DNA of 64,000 nucleotides from Allosediminivita pacifica (GTDB lineage Bacteria; Pseudomonadota; Alphaproteobacteria; Rhodobacterales; Rhodobacteraceae). The position numbers were made by a program, and so were the translations under genes. How positions within the stretch are numbered: the first letter of the stretch is position 1; every line of letters starts with the position of its first letter. Below are positions 17,982-26,429 of the stretch, in pieces. Under the pieces are notes generated by a model. That model made no database searches and was not told the DNA's origin. It was given only the letters and a program-made list of their open reading frames with translations. The DNA lies in contig NZ_QBKN01000018.1 in NCBI RefSeq assembly GCF_003054175.1, positions 1 to 64,000 of the forward strand, given 5' to 3'.

Positions 17982-18632
17982 GTGCAGCAGGCCAGACCGG
18001 CGCAGAAGGATGCCTATGCGCTGATCCTCGAGGCGATCGATGGCGGGATCTACCGTCCCGGCGACAGGCTCGTGGAAAGCGAACTGGCCGAGCGCTTCGG
18101 CGTGTCGCGCACCCCGATCCGCGAGGCCTTGCAGCGCCTCGAGACGCAGTCGTTGCTGGTGCGGGACGGGCGGTCGCTGATCGTGGCCTCGCTCGACCAC
18201 AACCAGATGGCCGAGCTTTATGCCGTGCGGACCGAGCTCGAGGGGCTGGCGGCGCGGCTGGCGGCCCGGCACGCCACCGCCGAGGAAATCCAGGTTCTGC
18301 GCGAGATGGTCGACGAGGACCGCGCGTTGCTGGACGATCCGCCGGCGCTGGCGCGCGCCAACAGGCGCTTTCACCGGATGATCCAGCTTGCCTCGCACAA
18401 CCGCTACCTCGTGCAGCAGCTCGATCTCGTGCATCGGTCCATGGCGCTGATGGCGAACACTTCGCTGGCCGTGGCCGGGCGGGGCGAGGTGGCGCTGGGC
18501 GAGCATGCGGCGATTGTCGAGGCCATCGCGCGGCGTGACGAGGAGGCCGCCAACAAGGCGCTGCGCGACCATATCTCGGTGGCCTTCGTGACGCGACTGA
18601 AGCTCGACTCGCGGACGCGACTGGAAGGCTGA
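17982..18632 (+). CDS. GntR-family regulator, FadR/FCD subfamily
   Basis: This 216-residue protein has an N-terminal GntR winged helix (AYALILEAIDGGIYRPGDRLVESELAERFGVSRTPIREALQRLE) and a C-terminal all-helical FCD domain (about residues 75-205). The latter has metal-type histidines in ANRRFHRMI, GEHAAIVEAI and LRDHISVAF. FCD members bind small carboxylates. GGAGGAGACGGAC precedes a GTG start, which fits better than any nearby ATG. There is no adjacent metabolic operon to indicate the target. It converges on the glycosyltransferase gene. Confidence 0.92.
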   Translation: MQQARPAQKDAYALILEAIDGGIYRPGDRLVESELAERFGVSRTPIREALQRLETQSLLVRDGRSLIVASLDHNQMAELYAVRTELEGLAARLAARHATAEEIQVLREMVDEDRALLDDPPALARANRRFHRMIQLASHNRYLVQQLDLVHRSMALMANTSLAVAGRGEVALGEHAAIVEAIARRDEEAANKALRDHISVAFVTRLKLDSRTRLEG

Positions 18633-18634
18633 GC

Positions 18635-20512
18635 TCATCGCGGCTGCTCGGGCAGATCGTCGTCGGGATCGCCGGGCTGCGAGACGCCGTGCCGGGTCTT
18701 GTCCCAGTGGAAGGGGCGGAGGGCCGCTTGCCAGAGGCCGCGATAGAAGGCGAGACTGCCGAGCGGAAAATAGAACACCAGCGTCAGGATCCAGGGCAGC
18801 AGGCGGCTGTATGGTCCGCGGGCGAGTGCCGTGGCGGCGGCCACGATGCCGATGCCCTCGGCGCAGAGGAAGACGGTCACCATCAGCGCCAGAAGATTGC
18901 CGGTCAGCAGCGGGGTGAGCGGGTGCGGCAGGCCGACCAGCACCAGCCAGAAGGACCAGAGCACCGGGGCGAGGGCGAACTGCAGCAGGGTGGTCAGCAG
19001 CAGCGCCTGAAGGCCCAGGAAGCGCCAGGTGCCGAGATCGCGCCAAAGCCTCAGCGGGCGCCGTGAATGCACCCACCAGGTGACCGCGTAACCCTTGAGC
19101 CAGCGCGACCGCTGCCGGATCCAGGGCCAAAGCCGGTTGTTGGCCTCTTCCCGTGTGACGGTCGCGACAAGTTCGGTCCGGTAGCCGAGCCGGGCGAGGC
19201 GGATGCCGAGATCCGCGTCCTCGGTCACGTTGTGCGAATCCCATCCGCCCGCCGACTCGAGCGCGCTACGGCGAATGAAGACCGAGGTGCCGCCAAGCGG
19301 CACCGGCAGGCCAAGCCGCGCGAGGCCCGGCAGCATAACCCTGAACCAGGTGGCGTATTCGATGGTGAAGCAGCGCGAGAGCCAGTTGGCGCGCGGGTTG
19401 TAGAAGTCGAGGATGCCCTGCAGACAGGCGGTCTGTGGCGGGGCCTTTGCGAAGCGCGAGACGATCCGTTCGAGCTGGTCCGGGGCCGGGGCATCCTCGG
19501 CGTCGTAGATGCCGATGATGTCGCCGCGTGTGAAGTTCAGCGCGTAGTTGAGCGCGCGCGGCTTGGTCATGACGGTGCCCCGTGGCACCTCGACCACGCG
19601 CATCCAGGGCGGCAACGCGGCCTCGGCCAGCCCCGCACGGGTCGGTGCGTCGTCTTCTTCGAGGATCAGCACGATCTCGAGCCGCACCTTGGGGTAGGTC
19701 AGGCGGCCGAGCCGCGCGATCAGGGCGCCGGCGATGTCATACTCGTCGAAGAGTGGCACCAGCAGCGAGACCATGGGCAGATCCGCGGGCAGCCGTCTGG
19801 GATCGGGTGGTGCCGGGCGCGCGGCGCTTGCCACGAGGGCCGAGAGCTTCAGCAATTGCGAGACCGCGAGCGAGGCCAGCGCCAGCATCACCACCGCCGC
19901 GAAAAAGACCTGCGGGGCCAACGCGAGCGCCGCGACGCAGGGTGCGGCCAGACCGGCGGCGAGTGCCGCGCTGCACCAGGTGGCCTGAGCAAGATCGCGG
20001 CAGCTGTCGGCGGCGGGCAGGCGCTGCTCGGCCTGGCGGGCGAGGGCCGCGCCGTAGCGCATGGCGATCTCGGCGTGGATGTCGGCCTCTGACACCAGCG
20101 CCTTGGCGATCCGGGGCGGCGCGTCCGGGGACAGGTGCTCGAGCGCGGCGGCGAGGCGATCGGGATCGCAGGTGCCCACGACCAGCGCGTCGCCCTCGAT
20201 TTTCCACGGCAGCACACCGTGGGACAGGCAGACATGCACGGGCAGGTAGCCGGTCACGGTGGCGTCGGGAGGATCGGAGGCGCGGTCGAGGCGGGCAAGA
20301 CCCATGCTCTGCGCGCGGGCTTTCAGGACCTCGCTTTCGGACACCAGCCCTTCGCGGGCGAGCACGTCCTCGACAGGGGCGCCGGAGAGGCCGCTTTCGG
20401 CCAGCGCCCCGGCAACGGCGCGGGCCCCGATGGCACCCTCGGCCAGAAGCTGCCCGGCAGGGGTGCGCACGGCACGGGGGGGGGACCTGCGCCGCGCCGT
20501 CGCGTTCCACAT
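18635..20512 (-). CDS. MshEN-domain family 2 glycosyltransferase, membrane-bound
   Basis: This 625-residue protein has an N-terminal GspE/MshEN-like domain (about residues 20-160: GQLLAEGAIGARAVAGALAESG, PVHVCLSHGVLPWKIEGDALVVG). Two hydrophobic helices follow (about 175-215), then a GT2 catalytic domain (about 240-480) with MVSLLVPLFDEYDI, DAEDAPAPDQLERIV, TEDADLGIRL and QRSRWLKGYAVTWW. Three or four C-terminal membrane helices complete it. This resembles NfrB-type and cellulose-synthase-like processive transferases. MshEN domains in other proteins bind c-di-GMP, so allosteric control is plausible. The start is uncertain: a better Shine-Dalgarno and ATG at 20531 lie in another frame, separated by a nine-base C run (20476-20484). 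Confidence 0.85.
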   Translation of the reverse strand: MWNATARRRSPPRAVRTPAGQLLAEGAIGARAVAGALAESGLSGAPVEDVLAREGLVSESEVLKARAQSMGLARLDRASDPPDATVTGYLPVHVCLSHGVLPWKIEGDALVVGTCDPDRLAAALEHLSPDAPPRIAKALVSEADIHAEIAMRYGAALARQAEQRLPAADSCRDLAQATWCSAALAAGLAAPCVAALALAPQVFFAAVVMLALASLAVSQLLKLSALVASAARPAPPDPRRLPADLPMVSLLVPLFDEYDIAGALIARLGRLTYPKVRLEIVLILEEDDAPTRAGLAEAALPPWMRVVEVPRGTVMTKPRALNYALNFTRGDIIGIYDAEDAPAPDQLERIVSRFAKAPPQTACLQGILDFYNPRANWLSRCFTIEYATWFRVMLPGLARLGLPVPLGGTSVFIRRSALESAGGWDSHNVTEDADLGIRLARLGYRTELVATVTREEANNRLWPWIRQRSRWLKGYAVTWWVHSRRPLRLWRDLGTWRFLGLQALLLTTLLQFALAPVLWSFWLVLVGLPHPLTPLLTGNLLALMVTVFLCAEGIGIVAAATALARGPYSRLLPWILTLVFYFPLGSLAFYRGLWQAALRPFHWDKTRHGVSQPGDPDDDLPEQPR

Positions 20513-20582
20513 CGGGTGACTGGACTTTCATGCGCGAGCTCCCGGCTGCCGCGCCGCAAGCTTCACGCAATCATGCTTAACG

Positions 20583-21533
20583 TTAGGTTAAACCTGCGAG
20601 GTGCCGGCGGTAGCGGCTGGGGGCGCAGCCGTGGCGCGCCGCGAAGGCGCGGCTGAAGTAGGCCGGGTCGTTGAAGCCGAGGTTCATGGCGAGGGGCGTG
20701 ATCCCCGGGCGGGGAGACGCGCGGAGCGCCTCGGCTGCGCGGGCGAGGCGCTGGTCGAGGATGACGCCCTGCATGGTTTCGCCCCGGCGCTGGAAGACGC
20801 GCTGCAGGCTGCGCGGGCTGACGCCGAGCGCGGCGGCGATGGTGGCGGGCGACAGGTCGGCGTCGCCGAGATTGCGGGCGATGTGCAGCATGGCCTGCCG
20901 ATGGAGCGAGAGCGCGTCCGCCGGCGCATCTTCGGCCGGTTCGGGGGCGAGCAGGCGGAAGGCGTCGAGCAGGGTGTCGGCGAGCACCCTCTGACGGGTT
21001 TCGGGGCCGTCGGACTGGAGCAGGGGCAGCACCGAGCGCAGGATCCCGGTGATGCAGGCCACGTCGGCGCGTCCGGCGCAAAAGCGGGTGCCGACGAGCG
21101 GCCCGGGATCGCCGTAGCGTGCAACGAAGTCCTCGAAGGGCAGGCGCAGGGTGACGAGGCGGCTTTCGCCGCGCGTGGACAGGCTCCAGTCGCGGGAGAG
21201 ATCGCGCAGGTAGATGTCGCCGGGCCCCACGAGGACGGGGTCCGCGCCGGGGTGCGCGTAGCGGAAGCTGCCCGCGAGGGGCAGGCTGAAGAGGATCGCG
21301 TCGTCCGGTTCGCCGGGCGTGGCCTTGGCGGCGGAGGCGGCGCTGAAACGCATGACCGAGATCGTGGCGGACCCCGCCGTCATGCGTGCCGCCGCGCCGC
21401 GAAACCGGGCGGGATCGCGCGGCTGCACGCGGATCGCGCCGATGGCGCGTTCGCCCCACCGCATCCAGTGGGAAAGCGCGTCACGCGGGGTGTGGCCGGT
21501 CGTCGAAAACCGGTCCCATGCGGCGTGGGTCAT
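20583..21533 (-). CDS. AraC-family regulator (AraC-binding-like sensor domain)
   Basis: This 316-residue protein has an N-terminal jelly-roll sensor of the AraC_binding_2 type (about residues 25-190, with DDAILFSLPLAGSFRY and VLVGPGDIYLRDLSRDW). A C-terminal double helix-turn-helix follows (LSPATIAAALGVSPRSLQRVFQRRGETM, then ITPLAMNLGFNDPAYFSRAFAARHGCAPSRYRR). It is divergent from the LigM-like demethylase gene, so regulation of aromatic methoxyl catabolism is the simplest guess. Confidence 0.9.
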   Translation of the reverse strand: MTHAAWDRFSTTGHTPRDALSHWMRWGERAIGAIRVQPRDPARFRGAAARMTAGSATISVMRFSAASAAKATPGEPDDAILFSLPLAGSFRYAHPGADPVLVGPGDIYLRDLSRDWSLSTRGESRLVTLRLPFEDFVARYGDPGPLVGTRFCAGRADVACITGILRSVLPLLQSDGPETRQRVLADTLLDAFRLLAPEPAEDAPADALSLHRQAMLHIARNLGDADLSPATIAAALGVSPRSLQRVFQRRGETMQGVILDQRLARAAEALRASPRPGITPLAMNLGFNDPAYFSRAFAARHGCAPSRYRRHLAGLT

Positions 21534-21688
21534 GTCCTCCTCCCGGCTGCGCGGGGTCTTTGGCGGCAGGGGCCGGGCCGCCCCTCCCGGCGGTGCAGTG
21601 CAAGCCCCTGTCGCCCGGCTCCAAGCCCGGCAGCACGATCGCAGGTTAGGCTTGCCGCGACGGAGATGGCAAGACGAGGAGGAGAGTC

Positions 21689-23053
21689 ATGACATCACTC
21701 GAGGAGAGACTTCAGGGCTACGGGTCGGCGCTGGAGATGCTGCGCAGTTCGCAGATGGGACCCTACCAGTTTCCCATCCCGGCGGAGTTTTCCAACTGGC
21801 GGGAGGAACAGCAGGCATGGCGCGAGGGCGTCGCGCTGATGGACCAGTCCTTTCACATGACGGATCTCTACGTGGAGGGGCCGGACGTGGTGCCCTTTCT
21901 TGCCAGCCTCGCGATCAACGGGTTCACGGGGTTCGGAGAGGGCAAGGCCAAGCAGCTTGTCTGCTGCGCCCCGGACGGTCACCTGATCGGCGACATGGTC
22001 CTGACCGGGCTGGGGCCGGAGCTGGTCAACGTGATCGGCCGTCCCACGGTGGCAAGCTGGATCGAGTTCAACGCATCGCTTGGCAAGTTCGACGTGCGCT
22101 GCGACCGCGACGAGCGCAAGCTCGACAATCCCAAGCCGAAGAAGACCTTTCGCTTCGAGGTGCAGGGACCGAAGGCCTGGGAGATGCTGGAGGGGCTGAA
22201 CGGCGGGCCGCTGGAATCGACTGGGTTCTTCCGCATGGGCCACATCCGGGTCGGCGGACGGAGCTACCGCACCCTGCGGCACGGCATGGGCGGGGCGCCA
22301 GGGCTCGAGTTCTGGGGGCCGGTGGAGCAGTACGACGAGGTGAAGGGCCTGCTTCTCGAGGCGGGGAAGGCCTACGGTATGCGGAAGGTGGGTGCGCGGG
22401 CCTACGGATCGGCCACGGTCGAATCCGGCTGGTGGGGCTGCGTCTTTCCCGCGATCTACGAGGGCGAGGCCATGCGCCCCTTCCGCGAGTGGCTGCCCGC
22501 GATGAGCTATGACGGGCTGGCCTCGCTCGGGGGGAGCTTCGTCGGCGACAGCCTGTCGGAGTACCTCTTCACGCCGTGGGATCTAGACTACGGGCGGCTG
22601 ATCCGCTTCGACCACGATTTCGTCGGACGCGAGGCGCTGGAGGCGATGGTGGAGCAGCCGCACCGGCGCAAGGTGTCGCTGGTGATCGAGCCGGAGGACG
22701 CGGTGGCGGTCTATCGCAGCCAGATGGGCGAGGGGCCGAAGGGCAAGGCGATGGAGGCGCCCTCGGCGCATTACGCGGCCTATCCGTTCGACGCGGTGCT
22801 GGACCCGGCGGGCAAGCGGGTGGGCGTGTCGTGCTACCTCAACTTTATCGCGCCGGACCGGACATGGGTGGCGCTGGCCTGTGTCGACGCGGAGCACGCG
22901 GCCGAGGGCACGGAGTTGCAACTGGTCTGGGGGGAGCCGGACGGCGGATCGGGCCGTCCGACGGTCGAGCCGCACGTGCAGATGCCGCTGAAGGGGACCG
23001 TGACGGGCTGGCCGTTCTCGGCCTCGGCCCGGGCGGGCTATCGCAAGGATTGA
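21689..23053 (+). CDS. ligM: LigM-like tetrahydrofolate-dependent aromatic O-demethylase
   Basis: This 454-residue protein of the GcvT/DmdA aminomethyltransferase fold strongly recalls LigM of Sphingobium, which moves the methyl group of vanillate or 3-O-methylgallate to tetrahydrofolate. Shared landmarks include EMLRSSQMGPYQFP...EFSNWREEQQAW, the RTLRHGMGGAPGLEFWGP block, ESGWWG...PAIYEGEAMRPFREWLPAMSYDG, and RFDHDFVGREALEAM. GAGGAGAG precedes the ATG. The substrate could be vanillate, a related methoxy-aromatic, or another methyl donor. No ring-cleavage genes or folate-recycling genes are adjacent. The divergent AraC regulator suggests inducible expression. Confidence 0.8.
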   Translation: MTSLEERLQGYGSALEMLRSSQMGPYQFPIPAEFSNWREEQQAWREGVALMDQSFHMTDLYVEGPDVVPFLASLAINGFTGFGEGKAKQLVCCAPDGHLIGDMVLTGLGPELVNVIGRPTVASWIEFNASLGKFDVRCDRDERKLDNPKPKKTFRFEVQGPKAWEMLEGLNGGPLESTGFFRMGHIRVGGRSYRTLRHGMGGAPGLEFWGPVEQYDEVKGLLLEAGKAYGMRKVGARAYGSATVESGWWGCVFPAIYEGEAMRPFREWLPAMSYDGLASLGGSFVGDSLSEYLFTPWDLDYGRLIRFDHDFVGREALEAMVEQPHRRKVSLVIEPEDAVAVYRSQMGEGPKGKAMEAPSAHYAAYPFDAVLDPAGKRVGVSCYLNFIAPDRTWVALACVDAEHAAEGTELQLVWGEPDGGSGRPTVEPHVQMPLKGTVTGWPFSASARAGYRKD

Positions 23054-23098
23054 GAGGGGACGGTCGGGCCCTTGGCGGGTCCGGCCGTTCGGGACTGT

Positions 23099-24268
23099 TC
23101 AGCCCGCGGTGGCGGCCTTGCGGTCCATGTTCTGCGCGAAGCGTTCGAACAGGTAGAAGCTGTCCTGCGGGCCGGGGCTGGCCTCGGGGTGGTGCTGCAC
23201 GCTGAAGACCGGGCGGTCCTGCATGCGGATGCCGCAGTTGGAGCCGTCGAAGAGGCTCACGTGGCTTTCCAGCACGCCGCTGGGCAGGGTCTGGGTGTCG
23301 ACCGCGAAGCCGTGGTTCATCGACGTGATCTCGACCTTGCCGGTGTCGATCTCCTTCACCGGGTGGTTCGCGCCGTGGTGGCCGTGGTTCATCTTGATGG
23401 TGCGCGCACCGAGCGCGAGGCCAAGTAGCTGGTGCCCGAGGCAGATGCCGAAGATCGGCAGTTCGGTCTTGTCGAGAAGGCCGCGGATCATCGGCACGGC
23501 GTATTCGCCGGTCGCTGCCGGATCGCCGGGGCCGTTCGACAGGAACACGCCGTCGGGCGAATGGGCCATGATGTCCTCGGCCGTGGCCGTGGCGGGCAGC
23601 ACCGTCACCTCGCAACCGGCGCTGGCAAGGCAGCGCAGGATGTTGCGCTTGGCGCCGTAGTCGATGGCGACCACGCGGTGGCGCGCTTCGGTCTGGCGGG
23701 GATAGCCGTCGGGCCAGGCCCACCGCATCTCGTCCCAGCGGTAGCTCTGCGCGCAGGTCACGCCCTTGGCGAGGTCGCGTCCGGTCAGGCCGGGGAAGCC
23801 GCGCGCCGCGGCAACCAGCGCCTCGACGTTGAACTTGCCCTCGGGGTCGTGGGCAAGCGCCACGTGCGGGGCGCCCTGCTGGCGGATCGCGCGGGTCAGG
23901 CGACGGGTGTCGATGCCGCCGATGGCGACCCGGCCGCGCGCGGCGAGCCAGTCGGAAAGCTCCTGCGCCGTCCGCCAGTTGGAGGCCTGCGTCGGCATCC
24001 ACTTGACCACCATGCCCTCGGCCACCGGATCCGCCGTCTCGTCATCCTCGGGGGTGACGCCGACATTGCCGATGTGCGGGAAGGTGAAGGTCACGATCTG
24101 GCCCGCGTAGGAGGGGTCTGTCATGATCTCCTGGTAGCCGGACATGGCGGTGTTGAAGCAGAGTTCCGCCTCTCGCTGGCCGGTCGCTCCGAACCCCTGA
24201 CCGTAAAAGACCGTCCCGTCGGCAAGCGCGAGGCAGGCGGTCGGGAAGGGGGCTTGGCTGATCGGCAT
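23099..24268 (-). CDS. carA: carbamoyl-phosphate synthase small subunit
   Basis: This 389-residue glutaminase subunit supplies ammonia to CarB for carbamoyl phosphate, the precursor of arginine and pyrimidines. The N-terminal CPSase domain shows LALADGTVFYGQGFGATG and NTAMSGYQEIMTDPSYAGQ. The class I amidotransferase domain shows C276 in PIFGICLGHQLLGLALG and the H360/E362 pair in VQHHPEASPGP. It is divergent from the YqeY gene across 185 bp, a familiar alphaproteobacterial arrangement. carB is not in the window. Confidence 0.97.
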   Translation of the reverse strand: MPISQAPFPTACLALADGTVFYGQGFGATGQREAELCFNTAMSGYQEIMTDPSYAGQIVTFTFPHIGNVGVTPEDDETADPVAEGMVVKWMPTQASNWRTAQELSDWLAARGRVAIGGIDTRRLTRAIRQQGAPHVALAHDPEGKFNVEALVAAARGFPGLTGRDLAKGVTCAQSYRWDEMRWAWPDGYPRQTEARHRVVAIDYGAKRNILRCLASAGCEVTVLPATATAEDIMAHSPDGVFLSNGPGDPAATGEYAVPMIRGLLDKTELPIFGICLGHQLLGLALGARTIKMNHGHHGANHPVKEIDTGKVEITSMNHGFAVDTQTLPSGVLESHVSLFDGSNCGIRMQDRPVFSVQHHPEASPGPQDSFYLFERFAQNMDRKAATAG

Positions 24269-24453
24269 GGCAGAGACTCCGGGCTGGCGGCAAATCCACG
24301 CTTACCTATGGGGCAGCGCGGGGGCCGTCAAGGGCCGCGAAAACGCGGCGTCACGGCGGTTTTGCCCTTGTTTCAAAGGCTTGGGCGCGCCTTGCGTGGG
24401 ACCGGGCGTTTGGATAGATTGCGCTTTCGTGACAAGGGACCGGGGATGAGACG

Positions 24454-24918
24454 ATGGAACTGCGCGCCAAGGTGAATACGGCCGTCAAACAGGCCATGCG
24501 CGAGCGCGACCAGACACGGCTTTCGACGCTGCGTTTGATGAACGCCGCGTTCAAGGACCGCGACATCGCTGCCCGCGCCGAAGGCAACGAGAACGGCGTC
24601 GACGAGGTCCAGCTGCTGGCCATACTCGACAAGATGGTGAAGCAGCGCCGCGAGAGCGTCCGCAGCTACGAGGAAGCCGGTCGGCTCGACCTTGCGGACC
24701 AGGAACAGGAAGAGATCGAGATCATCGAGGAATTCCTGCCCCGCGCGCTGAGCGACGACGAGGTCGAGAAGGCCGTGGACGATGCCGTCGCCGAGATCGG
24801 CGCAAGCTCGATCCGCGACATGGGCCGCGTGATGGGGGTGCTTAAGACCCGCTACACCGGACAGATGGACTTCGGGCAGGTGGGCCCGAAGGTCAAGCAG
24901 CGGCTCGCCGCCGGCTGA
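24454..24918 (+). CDS. GatB/YqeY domain protein
   Basis: This 154-residue single-domain protein of the YqeY family resembles the C-terminal tRNA-binding tail of GatB. Recognisable features are KQAMRERDQTRLSTLRLMNAAFKDRDI, the helical hairpin KMVKQRRESVRSYEEAGRLDLADQEQEEIEIIEEFLP, and the end IRDMGRVMGVLKTRYTGQMDFGQVGPKVKQRL. A role near amidotransferase or tRNA metabolism is presumed, not shown. It converges on the next gene with a 6-bp gap. Confidence 0.93.
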   Translation: MELRAKVNTAVKQAMRERDQTRLSTLRLMNAAFKDRDIAARAEGNENGVDEVQLLAILDKMVKQRRESVRSYEEAGRLDLADQEQEEIEIIEEFLPRALSDDEVEKAVDDAVAEIGASSIRDMGRVMGVLKTRYTGQMDFGQVGPKVKQRLAAG

Positions 24919-24924
24919 TCCCCC

Positions 24925-25824
24925 TCAAAGCGGGGGGAAGCCCTCGCGCGCGATCCGCTGCCCGTGCTCCGAAAGCGCGAAGCGCTCGACGTAGCGCGTC
25001 TTGAAGCTCGTGCGGCCACGGCGTGCGCCGAAGTTCTCGCCATGGTTCAGGATGTAGAGCACCCTCGGCTCGCCAAAGGGCTCGAGCCGGCGTCCGGCGA
25101 GACCGGCGAGGTAGGGGAACATCCGGTGTTCGTGGGCTGTCATCGCCCGCAGGAAGGCCGTGCATTCGGGAAGGCCGGGATCGTAGCGGAGCGCCACGCA
25201 GGAGCCGCAGAGCTTCCAGAAGGCCTTGCGCCCGGGGGCGCCGGGATCGGCCGGCGCGGCGAGCGCCATGGTGCCGGTGCCCGCGTCGAGCACGTAGCCG
25301 GTTTCGGCGATGTAGCCGCCCGGGGCCTGCCGGCCGAGCATCTCGGCCACGGTCCCCTGACGCAGGATGTCGTCGGCGTCGAAGCTCATGACGTAAGCGG
25401 GGTCGGGCGCGCTGTCCTTCAGATGGCTGCAGAGCGCCGCCAGCTTGCGCCACTTGTCGTTGCCCTCGACCTGTTCGTCGAACGGCAGGTGGGTGATGCG
25501 CGGGTCGTTGGGCAGGGGCGGGCGCTCCTGGCAGCAGATCACTGCCCGCCAGCGCGTGTCGTCCTGGCTGATGAAGCTCTGCAGCGTGGCCTCCAGCCGC
25601 GTGGTCACCGCCGCCCAGTCGCTCACGTCCGAAGGCGCCACCAGGGGGATCAGGAAGATGACCTCGCGCGCCGGGCCGCTGAGCTTGTCGCGTTCCGCAG
25701 CGCGCAGGGCGAGCGCGGCCTTCTCCGAAGGAGCCGGCCGCAGCGTGCGGGTCGGAAGTCCGATGTCGGCGGCAAGGCGCAGGGCGCGGCGCTTCCATTT
25801 GGGGGTGGCGGGTGCCTGAGCCAT
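24925..25824 (-). CDS. putative glycosyltransferase-like protein
   Basis: This 299-residue soluble protein has a Rossmann-like layout. EVIFLIPLVAPSDVSDWAAV lies near residue 55-75, and a DDTRWRAVICCQERPPLP block near residue 95-115. AYVMSFDADDIL at about 143-154 contains a D-x-D-D motif of the kind that binds metal and nucleotide sugar in GT-A enzymes. No transmembrane helix is seen. The acceptor and product are unknown. The stop is separated from the downstream convergent gene by 6 bp, and its start lies 3 bp after the DUF2244 gene stop, so the two are co-transcribed. Confidence 0.7.
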   Translation of the reverse strand: MAQAPATPKWKRRALRLAADIGLPTRTLRPAPSEKAALALRAAERDKLSGPAREVIFLIPLVAPSDVSDWAAVTTRLEATLQSFISQDDTRWRAVICCQERPPLPNDPRITHLPFDEQVEGNDKWRKLAALCSHLKDSAPDPAYVMSFDADDILRQGTVAEMLGRQAPGGYIAETGYVLDAGTGTMALAAPADPGAPGRKAFWKLCGSCVALRYDPGLPECTAFLRAMTAHEHRMFPYLAGLAGRRLEPFGEPRVLYILNHGENFGARRGRTSFKTRYVERFALSEHGQRIAREGFPPL

Positions 25825-25826
25825 TC

Positions 25827-26333
25827 TCAGTCTCCGTTCTTGTTATTCAGCCGGGCCAGGGCCCGGATCAGGTCGTCATGCAGCGCCTTGCGCTCGTCCT
25901 CGGCGAGGAAAGAGCCGATTTCCACCTCGCGTCCGTCGCCCTTGAGCGTGACGTAGTAGGGCACGGGGCCGCCGGTCTCGTGCAGGAAGACACGTAGCCA
26001 GTAGGGATTAGTTTCCCAGAACTGGTCGTTTCCGCGCGGATTCTTCCGGCTGAGCGTTGCTCGGTGGGGGGAAAGCGTGAGTTCTTCGAGGATCTGTCGG
26101 TCCCGGTCATTGCGCCGGAGCGCGTAATAGATCCCGGCAGTGGCCGCCAGCATGAAGGGCAACAGCCCCCACAGCACGAAGGTTCCCAGAAAGCCCACCA
26201 TTGGGATAGCCGCCATGACGAAGAACGTCAGCATGAAGGCCGCGAAGCCCTGCGGCGGCAGGGACTGGTGCGGCCAGAGCGTCAGGATCCTGGTCTGTGG
26301 GCGGGCGGGGTCGTCGGACCATCTGTACGGCAT
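25827..26333 (-). CDS. DUF2244 membrane protein
   Basis: This 168-residue protein fits the DUF2244 pattern. The N-terminal RILTLWPHQSLPPQGFAAFM block is followed by two closely spaced hydrophobic helices (about residues 32-70), then a cytoplasmic beta-rich domain (LTLSPHRATL, NPYWLRVFLHETGGPVPYYVTLKGDGREVEIGSFL). DUF2244 genes are often found beside cytochrome oxidase genes in alphaproteobacteria, and here ctaD lies immediately upstream on the same strand. Its role, perhaps in oxidase assembly, is unproven. Confidence 0.88.
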   Translation of the reverse strand: MPYRWSDDPARPQTRILTLWPHQSLPPQGFAAFMLTFFVMAAIPMVGFLGTFVLWGLLPFMLAATAGIYYALRRNDRDRQILEELTLSPHRATLSRKNPRGNDQFWETNPYWLRVFLHETGGPVPYYVTLKGDGREVEIGSFLAEDERKALHDDLIRALARLNNKNGD

Positions 26334-26379
26334 GGCAGGGCAGTCACTTAGCGAGGGAATCCGGGAAGGCGAACAGAAA

Positions 26380-26401
26380 AGGCCCCGCCATGGCGGGGCC
26401 T
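26380..26401 (-). terminator. rho-independent terminator of ctaD
   Basis: A perfect 22-bp palindrome, AGGCCCCGCCATGGCGGGGCCT, begins 29 bp after the ctaD stop. On the minus strand it is followed by TTTCTGTT, and on the other side there is a matching A-rich run. Confidence 0.75.
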
Positions 26402-26429
26402 CCCTTTTGTCTGGCTTGTCGGGCCGGGA

